A stretch of 64,000 bases of DNA from assembly GCF_905220415.1 (NCBI RefSeq), contig NC_059541.1, forward strand, positions 508,501 through 572,500, given 5' to 3'. The notes under the pieces were generated by a model. That model worked only from the letters and a program-made list of their open reading frames with translations. It did no database searches and was not told where the DNA came from. This stretch comes from Colias croceus. Lineage: Eukaryota; Arthropoda; Insecta; Lepidoptera; Pieridae. Of this stretch, positions 45,801-59,553 are shown one piece after another; position 1 is the first letter of the stretch, and each line of letters opens with the position of its first letter. The position numbers were made by a program, and so were the translations under genes.

Positions 45801-48800
45801 GGTTAATTGATAAGCGAATTACGAGTGCTTCAGTTGAATGATGTGATGCAGAATACGCATTATGCCGGGAAGTATGCACTTGTAAGCATTAGTGTTCGAT
45901 GGCCGAGGTGAACGTAACCATAAAGTGTTGCTAATTATAGACGTCGCTTGAAATCAGGCATACATCCCATTGCCGATTCTCTGAATGTTATTTGCATTTA
46001 TAATGGACTGCTCATTTGGTATATGAAATTAAGGTTCATACGTATCGCAGAATACGTTTATTTTACTTGCGATAAGTAAGACATCGCAGAATACTTAAAA
46101 TATTCCGTTTGCAACGAGTGTAGAAGACGTGTGATATGTACTATTTACATACTTGAAAATGAAATAGATTTAAAATGGTAATCATACCTTACTAAATATA
46201 GCTAACATTATTAGAATCATATTAATTTTTCCAATTTGACCTCAAACCATTATAGGTAATAGTTATATCTCTACCAACGATTTCTCTACCGAGTCGCATA
46301 TAAAATATTATGTTAAATATTGTGATAGCTAAAAACTCATAAACTCATAACTAAATTATAATTTAATTTCTTCATCGACTTAGAAACTTATATGCGTTTA
46401 AAATTGTTACAAAAATAAACGTTAAATTATCATAAAACACTGCGAAACGAATTCTTGCCGTTATATTAAAGACACGATGCCGCGGCCGTCGCGGCTGTCG
46501 CATAATTATAAAAACAAACTCAGATTGTACAAACACAGTAATTATTTAAGATTATTATTCGCCAATAATAAAAACAGGTTTAATTCATTGTATATCAGCC
46601 GTTAATTGCGGACTGGTTTAGATGTGTTTATTATTACTTTATTGCTTAAATAAGCAAACGATGCTGTTTAGATATTTACGCTTGTAGTTTAATTTTATCT
46701 ATATTACATTATTCGCTGCAACTTTCCTTGCATTCGCCATCCATATCATGTGGAACCCTATAAAAACTTCCATCTCCTATAGTACCTACTTTTACATACG
46801 TTCTTTAAATATTATCTACTATTGACGTTATCTATACATATAATATTAAATATATGCGGCTACATAAAAGCTCTATAAAATTACTCAGTAATTATTTACA
46901 ATGTCGTTATAACGATCGACACTAATACTAAAACATGGTAAGAGGAAATCGTTTCGAAAACGTTAGTTTTCTCTATTACACAGAAATGAGAAAACTGTTT
47001 AATGCTAAAATAAAACCTATAATATGTGCCAGTTGTATTTGCCATAGTTTTCATAGTTTTGGGAAGTCTTATCTTTGTTAGTAGAGTGTTGTAGTGCCTA
47101 ATTGTCTGTTGTAAAGCTGCGTCTCTGTTTTCTTTTCGAGAGAATAATAAACGCAGCTTTTTACTACCACATGAGCTTCGAAAGAGATAATAAGGCTGAC
47201 ATTTCCATTCCAGTTTTCTTAAAAAATCAGTTTTTAATTTAGAAGCAATACACGAAGTTTGCAGAAATTTTATTTCTTTCGAGTCAAAGAAATCTACAGA
47301 AAGTGGTAAACAATAATTGCAACAATAACTTTTAAAGTTACACCATATAATTAGCTATGCGGTAACATCGACTTTCTTATATTGTTAGTTCTTGCACAAT
47401 TACTTTCATTACGCCTCCCAAAGAGTATTGTTCATAATCATAATAAATTCCCATCCCATACTAATGGAGAAAGTCCTTTTTAACTCGACCATTGTTGGTA
47501 TACTTGGACGAATGTAATTATTAATTATCTTGTGTGACTTCACCTGTTTTAATCATCTAATCTTTATGAGTAACATTTTGTGAATATTAGGTAATTTATT
47601 TGTGTGAACTGTTTCAACTCTACTTTTAAGCGTGGGTTAACAACAGATTTTTTGTAATTTTGCTACCTTACCACACGAACGTACGGGTGCACTTGTTTAG
47701 TGTAACAAGACAGGCGTATTACGTTCGAATCCTTATCCTTATTCCTGCTTGTAAGCTTAATCTAGGCTGAAATTAAGCTTCTTTAACATGATAGAGTAGC
47801 ATACATCTCAAAAAACAATAGTTCGGATTAGTCATTAATTAATTGTCCCTTCTCCATCATTATTTTATATTTCTATAGAAGGAAAATGTGCGCTTCAATC
47901 CGAATTTTTGTACGTCGCGTTCACAAGTTATCCTGTACTGAGTAGCTACATATCAACAAATCATCACACGTTTTTTGCTCAAAACCGGGTCCCGGTACAT
48001 TATATAGTCATTTGCGGCGGTATGCGGCTCCCGGACGTCCAAAAAATTGCCAAACTGGATTTATCTTCGCGGGGAATGCTTGGGACGTCTGCTGCTGTTC
48101 ATTATCTTTGGGTGTGCAACGAGCGTGTTTCGGGATAGATTGTTAACAGGTAGAATTAGTAAAGGCTCTGGAAAAATATCGTTCTAGCGCAGCTGCAGCG
48201 CAGTCAAGTGACGACAAAAAACCGTGAACTTCTCAAAATCAAATGTATTTAAACCATAGAGCGTTTAGCTAATATTATGTATTCTGTGCCATAGATTTAA
48301 ACGCATCTATATTAAAGAGTGTATTTTCAAACTCAAATTCAAACATTTATTTATTCAATTAGACTTCTTTTAGAAGCACTTTTGAATCGTCATTACATAT
48401 TTTTAACATTTACCACCGATTTTTTTGTCTCGGACTCAAATGATGAGTTTTCTCTGATTGAACTTAGCCTGTAATGTTATAACATACACAGCTAAGTATG
48501 TACATATTTTGGTAGGTATTATAAAATGCAAGTTATAAAATGCAATCATTTCCAAACGAACTTTTCCAAAAACCAAGATATTATATCTATTACGTAAATC
48601 TGTCATAATATAAACCAACTTATAATATTGGTATGGTCAATGGACAGGTAACTAATATATTTGCATAGTCTCTAGTGGTCAACGTAGGTGGCGGTGTCCA
48701 CTTTCAATTATAACTTTAGTCATACGTTTCATAGTATAGAATATAGATTATTATTGTAAATATGCAACCGACACCGCACCACGCCGCGCGGGCGGGAATA

Positions 48801-50566
48801 GCATCCATCCATAACTCATAGCTATGGAAGCTCTATGTTATAGAAGAGTTTATTTATTAATTGTATTTTTATTTTGTAAGAGCTCATTAACATCTTCTTC
48901 CCTTATTTTATAATCTTCATTAGAAGCATATAATTTACAAGCATAACCTGTTAATTTATTTTGGACAAGCTTAGATGTAGTAGCTCAACCTTAGAGCACA
49001 ACTCATTCGACATTCTTAATAAAGATACACATTAAAATTTAAAATAATATTTCGCTTTTAAAATCATTGATTCACTATGAAAATCTCTGTACTTAATACT
49101 TATGTAGCATGAATGTATAAAAAATTGATAGATTTTATCGATACGGATTATATTGAAGTCGCGTACAGCGTTATCGCAGTGATCAGACAAATATTCACTA
49201 ATTGGCCGCTGGACCACCGCCATTTAATAAATTATTTACAGCATAAGCTACAGGTTAGGCAATAGTTACTTTTCCAGCACTAGAGCGGGTTGATCAGATT
49301 TTGATAACTGGGAGGGAACAATCGAACTTTATCTATGTTATCTGTATTTTGTATCTGTAACACGTTCAGGATATGGTTGATCGTGGCTTTTCTAAGCTAG
49401 ATTATGGAGGTATCTCGAGTTTGGGAAAATTGTTCTTTGCATGTAAATGTTTTAATTGTCATCAAAAATTCTTAATACTTACACTTCCTTTTATAAGCTT
49501 TATGGAAAATTACATAGTTTTGGATACACACGATTCAAACCGGTACCACTCGATCTTAAGCTTCTGACGCATCGAAAGAAACATAAAATTCTTAAACATC
49601 CTTAAGTCCTCATAACATAAAATTACAATAGATAAGATCAAAGGCCCAGTGTTCCTGAATCTTCGCAATAACAAATGAGTCGGTGCGTCTTGTCCGTTTA
49701 TCTGGAATCGCTGTAGGTACCATAGAGGTGTTTATCTCAGGTATTTTCAACACCGGGAGCTGATCTGATAACCGCGTGTGATTTAAGCCGACAACCTAAC
49801 GGAGTTAAGCGGTAATGCATCTTGACGTATTATTATTATTTAGATTGATTGAGTGGGGCTTTATTACAGTTTCGTTTGTTTGGTAAATTATGAACTTTAA
49901 AGAGGTTTCGGTAAGGATACAATAAAAAATAATAGTGATCATTCTTTGTGTGATCAAAAATCACGCTTGGTCCACATGTTTTTGGTGATAATATATACAA
50001 TATGAACAATGAACATTTGTATTATTTTCTTTAGATTCTTTAAAACACTTCTATACCATATTTTCATTCAATTTATGCACACAAAAATGCCAAAACAGGT
50101 CATACCTTTTCACGAGAACAAACGATACCTTTTTATACATTTCTTTAAAAAAGTTTAAATTAAAGAATGCAAGGAATTCGCAACGCCTTCATTTCCTTGA
50201 AATAAAATCTTGAAGATATTCGATCTGTATAACGGACCTCTTGACCCATTTACAACGACCCATAAACACTGGTAGCGTGTTATTTACGAGCCAAGTAATT
50301 ATTTAACTTTGTCTTTCCTGCTTTCAATTTTATGGCCCGTATATTCTTTGTCGATAATTAATGGCTGGTTTTCAAATATTTATGGCTTTTATTTTATATC
50401 GCTTGTGGTTAACGATTTAAATTAAATTAAATTGGATATCCTTGTTTATAGTCAGGTATTGGTAGGTATGTTTATAACTTGCCAATTTTGACCTCACTAA
50501 TTTCAACTCTTTGCTATGCAAAACTATCAATAAAGTTTTTTGTTTAATTTCTTTCTTTCGTATGCT
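45801..50566. other. Upstream region or intron with no supported gene
   Basis: AT-rich. A short LINE/SINE-type tail lies at 48326-48425. A mixed-composition patch at 47890-48140 is open for 76 codons on the plus strand but shows no family features. Confidence 0.5.
48326..48425 (-). repeat. Retroelement 3' tail fragment
   Basis: AACTCAAATTCAAACATTTA and TTAGACTTCTTTTAGAAGCA followed by CGTCATTACATATTTTTAAC is a tail common in Lepidoptera. A short related piece lies at 9294. Confidence 0.5.
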
Positions 50567-50750
50567 CTACGAAACGGTGCAGGAAAACATCATGACGATG
50601 TCGAAAAATCAAAAAGAACGACAACATATCGAGACATCTGCCAATCCGCACTTGGGCAGTGCAGTGGATTATGGCCTGGACCCTCATAGGAGACCCGTGT
50701 CCAGCAGTGGGAACACAATGGGCTGAAGATGATATTAAGATCAGGCTGAA
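50567..50750 (+). mobile_element. SINE 3' fragment
   Basis: It matches the 3' part of the SINE at 60555: GGATTATGGCCTG-ACCCTCA, TAGGAG-CCCGTGTCC, CAGCAGTGGGAAC and ATGGGCTGAAGATGAT. The tRNA-like head is missing. Confidence 0.75.
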
Positions 50751-50807
50751 GATGATAATGTATGATGTATCTCCTCGCTGTAGGAGTAAGGTTATTATAT
50801 AATATAC

Positions 50808-50862
50808 CTGCGGGGTTTAGGCCGCAGGATCTTGAGCGGGGCCGGCTGGCGGCGCGGCCAGC
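50808..50862 (-). pseudogene. Tandem partial duplicate of the 50952-51095 exon
   Basis: These 55 nt repeat the end of the upstream exon (GCTGGCCGCGCCGCCAGCCG...) with 3 differences, and have their own donor GTATAT and a good acceptor TTTGCTCTGGCAG. If spliced after the upstream exon through the roughly 90-nt gap, the frame would reach TAA. It may be an alternative 3' end of that exon or a non-functional copy. Confidence 0.55.
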
Positions 50863-50951
50863 CTGCCAGAGCAAATTTATATACTTTATATTTGAACGAC
50901 GATGATGTATGATGTATCTCCTTGCTGTAAGAGCAACCTTGTGTTGTGTAC

Positions 50952-51095
50952 CTGCGGGGTTTAGGTCGCAGGATCTCGTGCGGGGCCGGCTGGCGGCGCG
51001 GCCAGCCGGCGCAGGCGCACGCGCGCTCCGCCCGCTCGCCGCCCGCCGCGCTCACCGGCACCGCCGCCGCCTCCGGGAGCGTGCGCGCATCCTCA
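50952..51095 (-). CDS. Probable upstream alternative exon of the ABTB gene
   Basis: 144 nt between acceptor TTTATTGCAG and donor GTACAC, GC-rich like the other ABTB exons. In the frame with T in and AG out it encodes EDARTLPEAAAVPVSAAGGE, RAERACACAGWPRRQPAPHE, ILRPKPR. AG is the phase that exon 2 (35609) needs, so it can splice to exon 2 in place of exon 1. The upstream exon that would supply its first two bases is not seen and may be beyond 64000. Alternatively the open upstream stretch (MLCIKYVLFLF...) is translated, which I think less likely. Confidence 0.55.
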
Positions 51096-54000
51096 CTGCA
51101 ATAAATTTGTATACTGATGTTAAACAAAAATAAAACATATTTTATGCATAACAATTTTGTATACAGTTTTTCTAGTCATTGATACATTTTTGACGCAATT
51201 ATATATTATGCTTGTGATAGACCGTAGATCATCTCGCTCTTAGACTTAACATGAGTTAATTGTTGCACAAAAAACATTTTATATCAGGTGTATTTACTAA
51301 ACTACTCAATAGTAATAAATTGTAGACTATAAATAATCGTTATTCATTAAAATGAACTGAATCCACCCACTTGTTACACCCACTTTTTACCCAAAATACA
51401 AAATTCCGAATGCCTGCAGTAAACGGTGAAATTGCAAAATTTGTCTGTGAATTCTGCGATACCTATAATTAATACATATTATGTACAAATGTAAGTATTA
51501 TTTCATAGAAATTTTGATGTGTTACCTACAAATTGAGAAATTAAAGCTAACGAGATGAATAAGTAAATAAATATTTTGTAAGTTATTTTGCATTCATTTA
51601 GTATTTGTGGTTCAAATTCGTTTCAAGACGAAGGAGGAGTTTACTCTATCTATAATAATATATATTTAGGTTGTTACCATGTTGTTACCTATATGAATAG
51701 TTCCATTAATTAGTTTAAATTGTGTTTGTATATTAATTAATTTATTGTAATAATATGTTAAAATAATATAATAATAAAATATATAATAATAAATAATAAA
51801 ATATCTTAAGTAATAATATAACTACCTTTCGTACCTATTGTTAGAAGTGATTAAAATTATTCATGTTTGTGATAAATTCAAGTGAATATTCAGTGACAAG
51901 TGAATCTGGTTTACTTCGTTAGAGCACTTGCTGTTTGAATGATATTTACATAAGTAAAAGATATTGTAAATATAAATTATTCATATGTACCTAGACCTAC
52001 CTATTTCATTGATAGAATACATGAAGTTTGTAATTAAGTGTCTGTTGTATGAAGATAAGTGTTTATTATTACAATGTAGAGTTTAATTTATTATTAAGTA
52101 TAACTTAAACGAACGATGTATGATTATTTACTAAATTCCATATTTATAATTAATTTTGATAGTATTTATTTTGTACTTACGCGTATTTCTACTTTTTCTG
52201 ATTTTCATAGCTTACTATACCACTGGGCACTGGCGCTTTTTTTCGCCTACAGCTCAGTGCAGCGCAATATAAGTACATAATTAAGTAGCCTTTCTCAATA
52301 AATGGGCTATCTAAAACCGAAATAACCGATATATCAAACAAACTCTTCAGCTTATATATAACATTAATTAAGTAACTATATATAAGTTAATGTATCCTTT
52401 AATTATTTAATACGAATTATTTAAGGGTGGATTTAGTATTGATTTATCAGATATTGATTCAACAATTCTGTTCAGGCGAAAATCATAATCACACTTATTT
52501 TAATATTAGTATGGATGGAACCTTTCGTTTTAAATACCAAAATATAAAAAAAATAAGGCATGTTCTGCGCTTGGCAAGGTCGTGTAATTGGACAGGATCC
52601 AGGCTTCGCTTCCCGTGCATTGTTCTACCCTTTGCTTATGGCCCACTAAACAACCACTCCTTTTTATACGATTGAGTAGGCGTGTTATGGTACTTATTAA
52701 AAACGTAAATTTTAATCAGTTACCTAGTTAATTGTGGTGGCAAAACCTTGATTAAAAAAAATACTTGATACTTGTAGCTATACATTGTCGTACATATTTT
52801 GCAGTTGCTATTCTGATTTTAAAAGTCGCTTTTTTTCGACACAATTTTTCTCAAATTGTGTTTATTTTTCGCTCTATATACCTAATGACGAGGTGTAGGA
52901 CATTATTACACAGAATATTTACATGTGTGAATTATGTTTATTTTTGCATAGTTATTATGGAAGTACTTGGTAATAATTTTATGTATTTTCATTAAGTTGT
53001 TCAAAACAACATTGTAGTCTAGACATCTACATTGAGGTAGGCAATTAGAATACTTACTCAAGTAAACGCAATAAGCTGGATGTTTTTTATGTTTCTCAGT
53101 ACGTAGGTAAGCAGCAGCCAGCAACGTCTCCAACTTACTAGGTACTGCTGAATGTTTTGACAGCGTCCTAGAGTTCGCATAGACAAAACAATACAATTAT
53201 TTAAACTTGATATTAAAAAATTAACCTGATTGTTACACTTTTAATTCATTGATAAAAACTTTTTTTAAATACCTCGACTTACAATTTGTATGAGGGATTC
53301 ATGAGAGATTCCATTCATTACTTTCTGAATATGAATAAATATATTGCCTAAAATTATTATTGTCTCAAAATCTCACTCCTTATAAATTCCTGCAAACAAA
53401 ACGACCCTAGTGACCGCAATTAACATCGTTGTACAAACGGCGGGAACATCTGACCTCAGCATTCTGTCGACAAGACGGCCACAAGATTATAGACGGTTAT
53501 GTGAGGATTATTTAAGTAACTCCACATTCCTGGAATTACTCTCACTTGATGGAAAATAATGTGAATGAGCCGAATGCCGAAGTTGGCAAGAAACTATACG
53601 ATTAAAGACATATATGTGGAGATAAAAATCCACGGAATGGTGAGGTCTGCTTTATTTGTGGGGATCGTGTTCCTTTGACTCATATTTCTTCGTTTTTTCC
53701 ATAGATTGTATCTAGATTTACAATTTTGTCACTTAAGTATATTTAAAGGAATACTATAATAGAAATAACACTAGGTATAAAATACCGTATTTAGCTTGAA
53801 TCATTTCTTGCTTTTTCATAGATTGTATCTAGATTTACAATTTTGTAACTTATATTGCAAGGAATACAATATTAGAAATAATATTGTAAAATACCGTCTT
53901 CAGCAGCTTTTAAATTAATAACAGCAGTCAACAAGTCCTTTCTAATCCTATAGCATGGAAGTAGGTACCAATTAAGTTTTGTATTACCTAGGTATAAACG

Positions 54001-57000
54001 ATAGAAACTAAATCATCGCTACACCTTCATTGAAACCGTAGCCAACCATGTTACCCACAACATAGTATATTATTATCTTGTCTAGTATGTAACGATAACA
54101 CTACTTTTACATAAGTGGTCGTTGAACCCACTCTAATGAACGCTAAAAACTTGCTTCCGAAACCGCACACAATGTAATCTAGGGCTGCTAATTCTTGAAT
54201 AATGCTTAAAGGGCTGCCAATAAATATTAATGTTTCAAGAGGACAGTCTAAAAAATTAACTTCCTGAAATCCATTGCTTGATTTAGCGATGCTATAGTCT
54301 CCTGAACTAAGCAAATACTATAATATTTAAACAAACGGTGTCTTGAAGTAGGTACTTCCTTTTCATATACAGTAAGTTTTTCTGCAAACTCACACTATCA
54401 ATGCAAATTTATTGAGTAAATTATTCATTATCCGGATCCATGTGAGCTTATTTAAAATTGCATTAGATTGTAATAGAATAGAATAGAATAGAATAGAAAA
54501 CACTTTATTGCACACAAAAACAAAATTTACAGAAACGATATTACTTATATAATAAATGTACAATTTGGCGGCCTTATCGCTTAAAAGCGATAAGTATATA
54601 GAATAGTTATTTTTTGTAACTAATATTTGAATGTATAGTCAATAGTGTATAGTTCTGATTATCAGGGTCGGTGTTGGGTTGTCTTTAGCCTATTTTCTAT
54701 CTATCTAAAGAACACATGATTTTATGAAAAAGTGCAATATTTATATATTGAACCTATTAAGGAATATAGATATTGTCTATTACATACATCCTTTAGTTTC
54801 TGTGATCTGTGACATACATACACCACATAATATCTTCTGTTAAGTCTGTTACGATAAACCTTAACTTTAACTGTAATTTGCATCACATAACTTACACCAA
54901 ATTGCTTTAAAACCCTAAAATATTTAAAAGTCAGGTAATACACGGCTACTGAAAAACCGAGTATCGCTACATTGGTAGTAATTTGTGGCAACAATTACCG
55001 GGACATACATCAGACGACATTCCGCTCCCAAATATGGTATTTGACTCCATTACTTTACCACTTTCGGTTTTTAGATACCGTGAAAAAATGTCTTGAGTTG
55101 TGTAGTGTTACATTGATTGCTTTGGTACAAATTTATAGTTGTAGTAAGGATTGATGGAGCAATGTATAGTTGGGTTGGTTAAAACAGTCAAACATGGAAT
55201 GATTGTTAAACTATCGGGATAAATATAAACTAATATTTCGTAGGCAAAGTACCTAATAAACTATTTTTTTATATTATTTTATATCATTAAGCTTAAATTT
55301 ATCAGGGATGTGTTAGGTACAGATTTTTTTGTTGTTCAGAACTCAGAAGACAACAAATAAACTCATCGTCATCCTTCAAACAAATTCATGGAAGTTTCGC
55401 AATCCTTGCAGATATAGAAAAGGAACATATTTTATCTTATAATAACCAGTGAATAAATATACTTCCTATAATACATACACAACCAGACAGCATCGTATAC
55501 AAGCGTATTTACCTAATAATAATATATCGCTGTGTCAATATGAATAAAGATATTTACGATTTTTTTTTTAACTAATCAAGCAAGCAATGTATTGTAAATG
55601 CATGTAATAATTAATATTCATGGTTAGCTAAAATGTATGCGGAAGAAATAAGAAAGAGATATTAAAAAGAAAGTTTATTAGAGATGCATCAATTAATTAT
55701 TAGTAATAATAAATGTTTGGCTTTTGAAAAATCTACATATAAAAATCTAACCCAATAAAAAGTATATAATATTTAAATATCTCTATTTTTTAATATTTAA
55801 ACATTAGTATTGTATCATCAATATGTATGAGATAGCTATAAAGAATAACAACATTGTACGGCGACGTTTTTATTATTTTCTTCTATCATTTTCTATTTCA
55901 CTCTTAAAAAATCTTTTTTCATCCATGTTTAAACATTCAGATTTCAGACTACATAGATTCAGGTTTTATATTCATATTTATAGAATAAAAGAGTTTATAA
56001 CAAAGTCGAAGGATCACTACTAACAAATCTAATCCAACATAAAATATCTATAACAAACTAATTTACCTTTTTACAACATAATATTATTAGCAAGAGCGCT
56101 TGTCGTGCGCAGGCGCACAGTAGCAGTGGGCTCATCAATCATGTGAACAAAACATTTATTTGGCCGCTCTCAGCTCCGCCATTATGGCAAATTACTGCTG
56201 AAGGCCATTTTTGTTCGACCCTACAATTTTCTACCACCTGCGATCGATTTATGCATATTATTAGTATGAAAATTTTGTTATGTTTTTGTTTAATAAAAAA
56301 ATATTTAGGTATGTTTTATTATGTTTTGTGACTTGGCGATTTGTTTTTATATTATGTACATTAAACTTATTACAACAATCATTTGTAGTTTTATTTAATT
56401 AAACATTTACCTCGAATATTTAATAATCAAGATACCTACATACTTTTTACCTTTAGGTATGCTAAATTTTCTAAACTTTGTTTTTAAGAAAAAAATTATA
56501 ACTCTATGCGTTAATTCAACGAAAAAGTATCTAAAGGTTCACTTATTGTATTCCTATTTTGTTGGTTTTAAATCTCCCATGATTGAAAAGGATATTATCC
56601 ATCTCATAAAATATAAACAAACAACACTCGAACATCATACACAGTAGTCGGGTTAACCCTTTCATGTCAATGCGCTTATTTACCCGTGCCCTTACCGGGG
56701 TCAATCAGACTCGCACTGCTTCGAAGAAACAGTCATTTGTACTGGACCGCTTGACGGAACAAAAAACATAACCATTTCTACGTATTCTTTAATGAGCTAT
56801 TTATAATCCATTTCGGGGCAAAGGCCGCAGGAACTTTGAATATTTATGTAGATCCAATTTGAATAATGTTTACCGGCTACCCGTGATTAACGATGGTAGA
56901 AGAAACAATAAGTATTCCGAATTCCGATGCGCTGACGCATGTAAGATCTGTTGGGGATTTTGGAAAAGTTTATTCCACGAAAGTAATGTAGGATAAGTTA

Positions 57001-58842
57001 GCATACTGTACAACATTTCTTTGTTACATTTGAAATTAAATGTTTTGTTTTGTGTTTTTTTTTTATATTTTTATAATCATTCCTTTCCTTTATGAGCGTA
57101 TTAACATCTTTATATCCAGTTATGTTTTAAAATGTTTTCTCTGTTGTGTTAATCCTTTGGCATAAATCATGTTTACACGGCGATGCCAGCACGCAAACCA
57201 TAGTACTATGATTAATGTGTAATCAAGATTTAATACACGATAGTTTTTAAAATAGATAGCTCTATCTAATTTATTGTTGATTTTAAAGGATTCTTCGCTT
57301 ATGAATAAAGTACTTAAGTATTTTAAACGAATGGATAAAATAACCTGTTAAATTGAAATAGGTATACATAGCATACATATTGTAAGAAGCATTATGGTTT
57401 AATAATAGACACAGTATATTTTTATCTAAAATAAAAAGTCCTAAAAACTTGACAGTAAGTAGGTATACAGTAATGAGTGCAATTTTCGTATTCCGCTCAC
57501 AATTCCGTACTTAGCGCTAAAAATGCAATGTCAAAACAAAGTCATGCGAGCAGCAGGTGTTTCTCTTGGAACAAAACGACAAAAAGGTATTGAAAAACGG
57601 CGAACGGGTATCGGTTGGCCACCCCGCTCTACCTGACACAGTGGAATCCGAAAAGGGGCAAAAAGTCACCGATCGACAATTTATACATCCCCTCTCGCGT
57701 GCCAGCATTTTCGGGTTTGCCCTTTGGATATCGATTCCGCATACTGCCTTCGAATCAATTAACTGGAATAGGATAAAGTTTCCACGGGTTCTTTGATAGT
57801 GGATGACTGTGCTCATTTAAAAATGAATTTATACATCAAACTGAGGCGAGATTAGATGATCAGTTCGATAACTCGAAATCTATTCGATTCATTTTTAAAA
57901 TCTTTTACTAGGAAGCTATATTTTCCCTTTTTTGTTCCGGGCAAACCAGATATAGATGGCTACTGGCTAGTATTTAATATAAAAATTGAATTGAAATATG
58001 CAATGTTTTCATGGTACTTTTAGGCTCACACTTAGTCTAAGTCTAATTCCTGAGATACTATGCAGCTATGGTTTTACCTTCAGTTATAAATATACTTTAA
58101 ATTCCACCTTACAATTATTTTGTAAGTACATAATATATCCAATTCGAATATTTCTTTATAAGCCGCAGTAGACTGACAAAGAGTTAATAAGATTTTCTTC
58201 CTTTCTATTATTTATGGTGTCATATAAAGAGGCATTAATTTAATCAAATTATGGTATAATGGACAATCGCTAACTGGACATAATGATTAACATTTATCTT
58301 TTGATTGATATTTTAATGGCATTATGACACGTATTAAACAATAATCCTTGACTTTTTAATGGATACCTACACTGTAATACTATGGTTATTAATTGGAAGA
58401 GAAAAGGCTTTTAAATTAATGTAAGTATGTTTCACCACTAGCATCATAAGAAGTAATGAATTCTTTAAAAATAAATTATTATTCTGGAATTTTTTGTGCG
58501 CTACATCGGATGCATGATTTGAGAATTTTCTGATGCGTATACCGCTCAGCTCAGTGAAGAGCCAGAATATACCTAATGAATTTTAAACTGTGCTTTATTT
58601 TTTTAGATAATTAAAAAATGTAGGTATAGCGAGTAGCGACCGATTTCGCAAATCACAAACATAAATAAAAAAAAAAAATGCAGCTATATTTTATGTAATA
58701 TCTCTAATTAAACGTCAAAAATAATTAAATTAATTTTAATCACCGGGACAATTAATACATTTCTTATCGTGATCGAATTTTTTCTATTCTTTATTTTATA
58801 TTTATAAAGCATTTGAATGCCATAAAACCAGAAATTTAAATT
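51096..58842. other. Region upstream of the last recognised exon, no gene seen
   Basis: AT-rich. Apart from a LINE tail at 54470-54610, there is no recognised repeat or exon. Patches of more balanced composition at 56090-56240 and 57540-57800 are open on both strands but show no family features; they could be conserved non-coding DNA. Confidence 0.5.
54470..54610 (-). mobile_element. LINE 3' tail with (TTCTA)n
   Basis: On the minus strand it reads GGCCGCCAAATTGTACATTT, GTGTGCAATAAAGTG, then (TTTCTATTCTATTC)n. It is the usual 3' UTR and pentanucleotide tail of a non-LTR element. No coding part is attached. Confidence 0.6.
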
Positions 58843-58858
58843 CAACCTTTCTTATTAC

Positions 58859-59537
58859 GTCTCTCTCCATAATACACGGGTATCGCCGTAAGGATGATAC
58901 CCGGTCCTTTGGAAGGCTTACGTGGGGACACAGGTCCAACACGCAGAGGCCCTTTAGAGAATTTAATGTGTTGTAGGACACCAGCCGCAGCCTGCCCATG
59001 GCTGCACTATAGAGATACAGCCCTGGGCAGTCCGCGGCCAATGTAGGACTATTGCAGAAAAATGGAAATGAATAAACTGGGTTATGGAAGGGGGTGTTAG
59101 ATGGACTGGTATATTGGGTATGGGGACTATGGACGTCTGCCTTTTCAATCTTAAAAATTGAAAATTATGGCAGACGGTGACTCGCCAGTTCGGTCGATGG
59201 GCTCCCAAAAAGGTTACCGATAATGGCAACAAGGGGGCAACATCAGTTGAACGGCTAGGGGTGTAGAGAGGTGCGGCACCGGTTTCACCATCGCGAGCCA
59301 GCGGGCCCGGAGCGGGTTTCCCCGCTATTACGCCATTAGACACTTCCACCCCCGAGCATATAGCTCTAGCGGCTCCACTCTGGACGGCCAACAAAGGCAA
59401 GCCAGAGGTGGGGGATCCTGAACCTCGTCATTGTTCACTCCGAACTGCCACCGGGACAGCCCAGAGGTGAGGACAGGGACCTCCCCCGGGAGCGCTCGGT
59501 TCCCGCGGGGTCGCTACTCCCCGACACCTCACCACAA
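58859..59537 (-). mobile_element. GC-rich 679-bp insertion with 16-bp target duplication
   Basis: Flanked by perfect copies of CAACCTTTCTTATTAC (58843-58858 and 59538-59553). The inserted DNA is GC-rich, with no long real frame. On the minus strand it starts GTTGTGGTGAGGTGTCGGGG and contains GACCCCGCGGGAACCGAGCG. An inner inverted pair (TTTTCAATCTTAAAAATTGA) is seen near 59140. A 16-bp duplication and absence of inverted ends point to a non-LTR insertion: a SINE or a LINE with its coding part deleted. Confidence 0.75.
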
Positions 59538-59553
59538 CAACCTTTCTTATTAC

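Noticed and set aside
47908..48138. 76-codon plus-strand frame
   Set aside because: No domain, no neighbouring exon in phase, isolated in AT-rich DNA.
57517..57816. 99-codon minus-strand and 79-codon plus-strand frames
   Set aside because: Mutually overlapping, no splice-supported extension and no recognised domain. Kept only as a patch of unusual composition.
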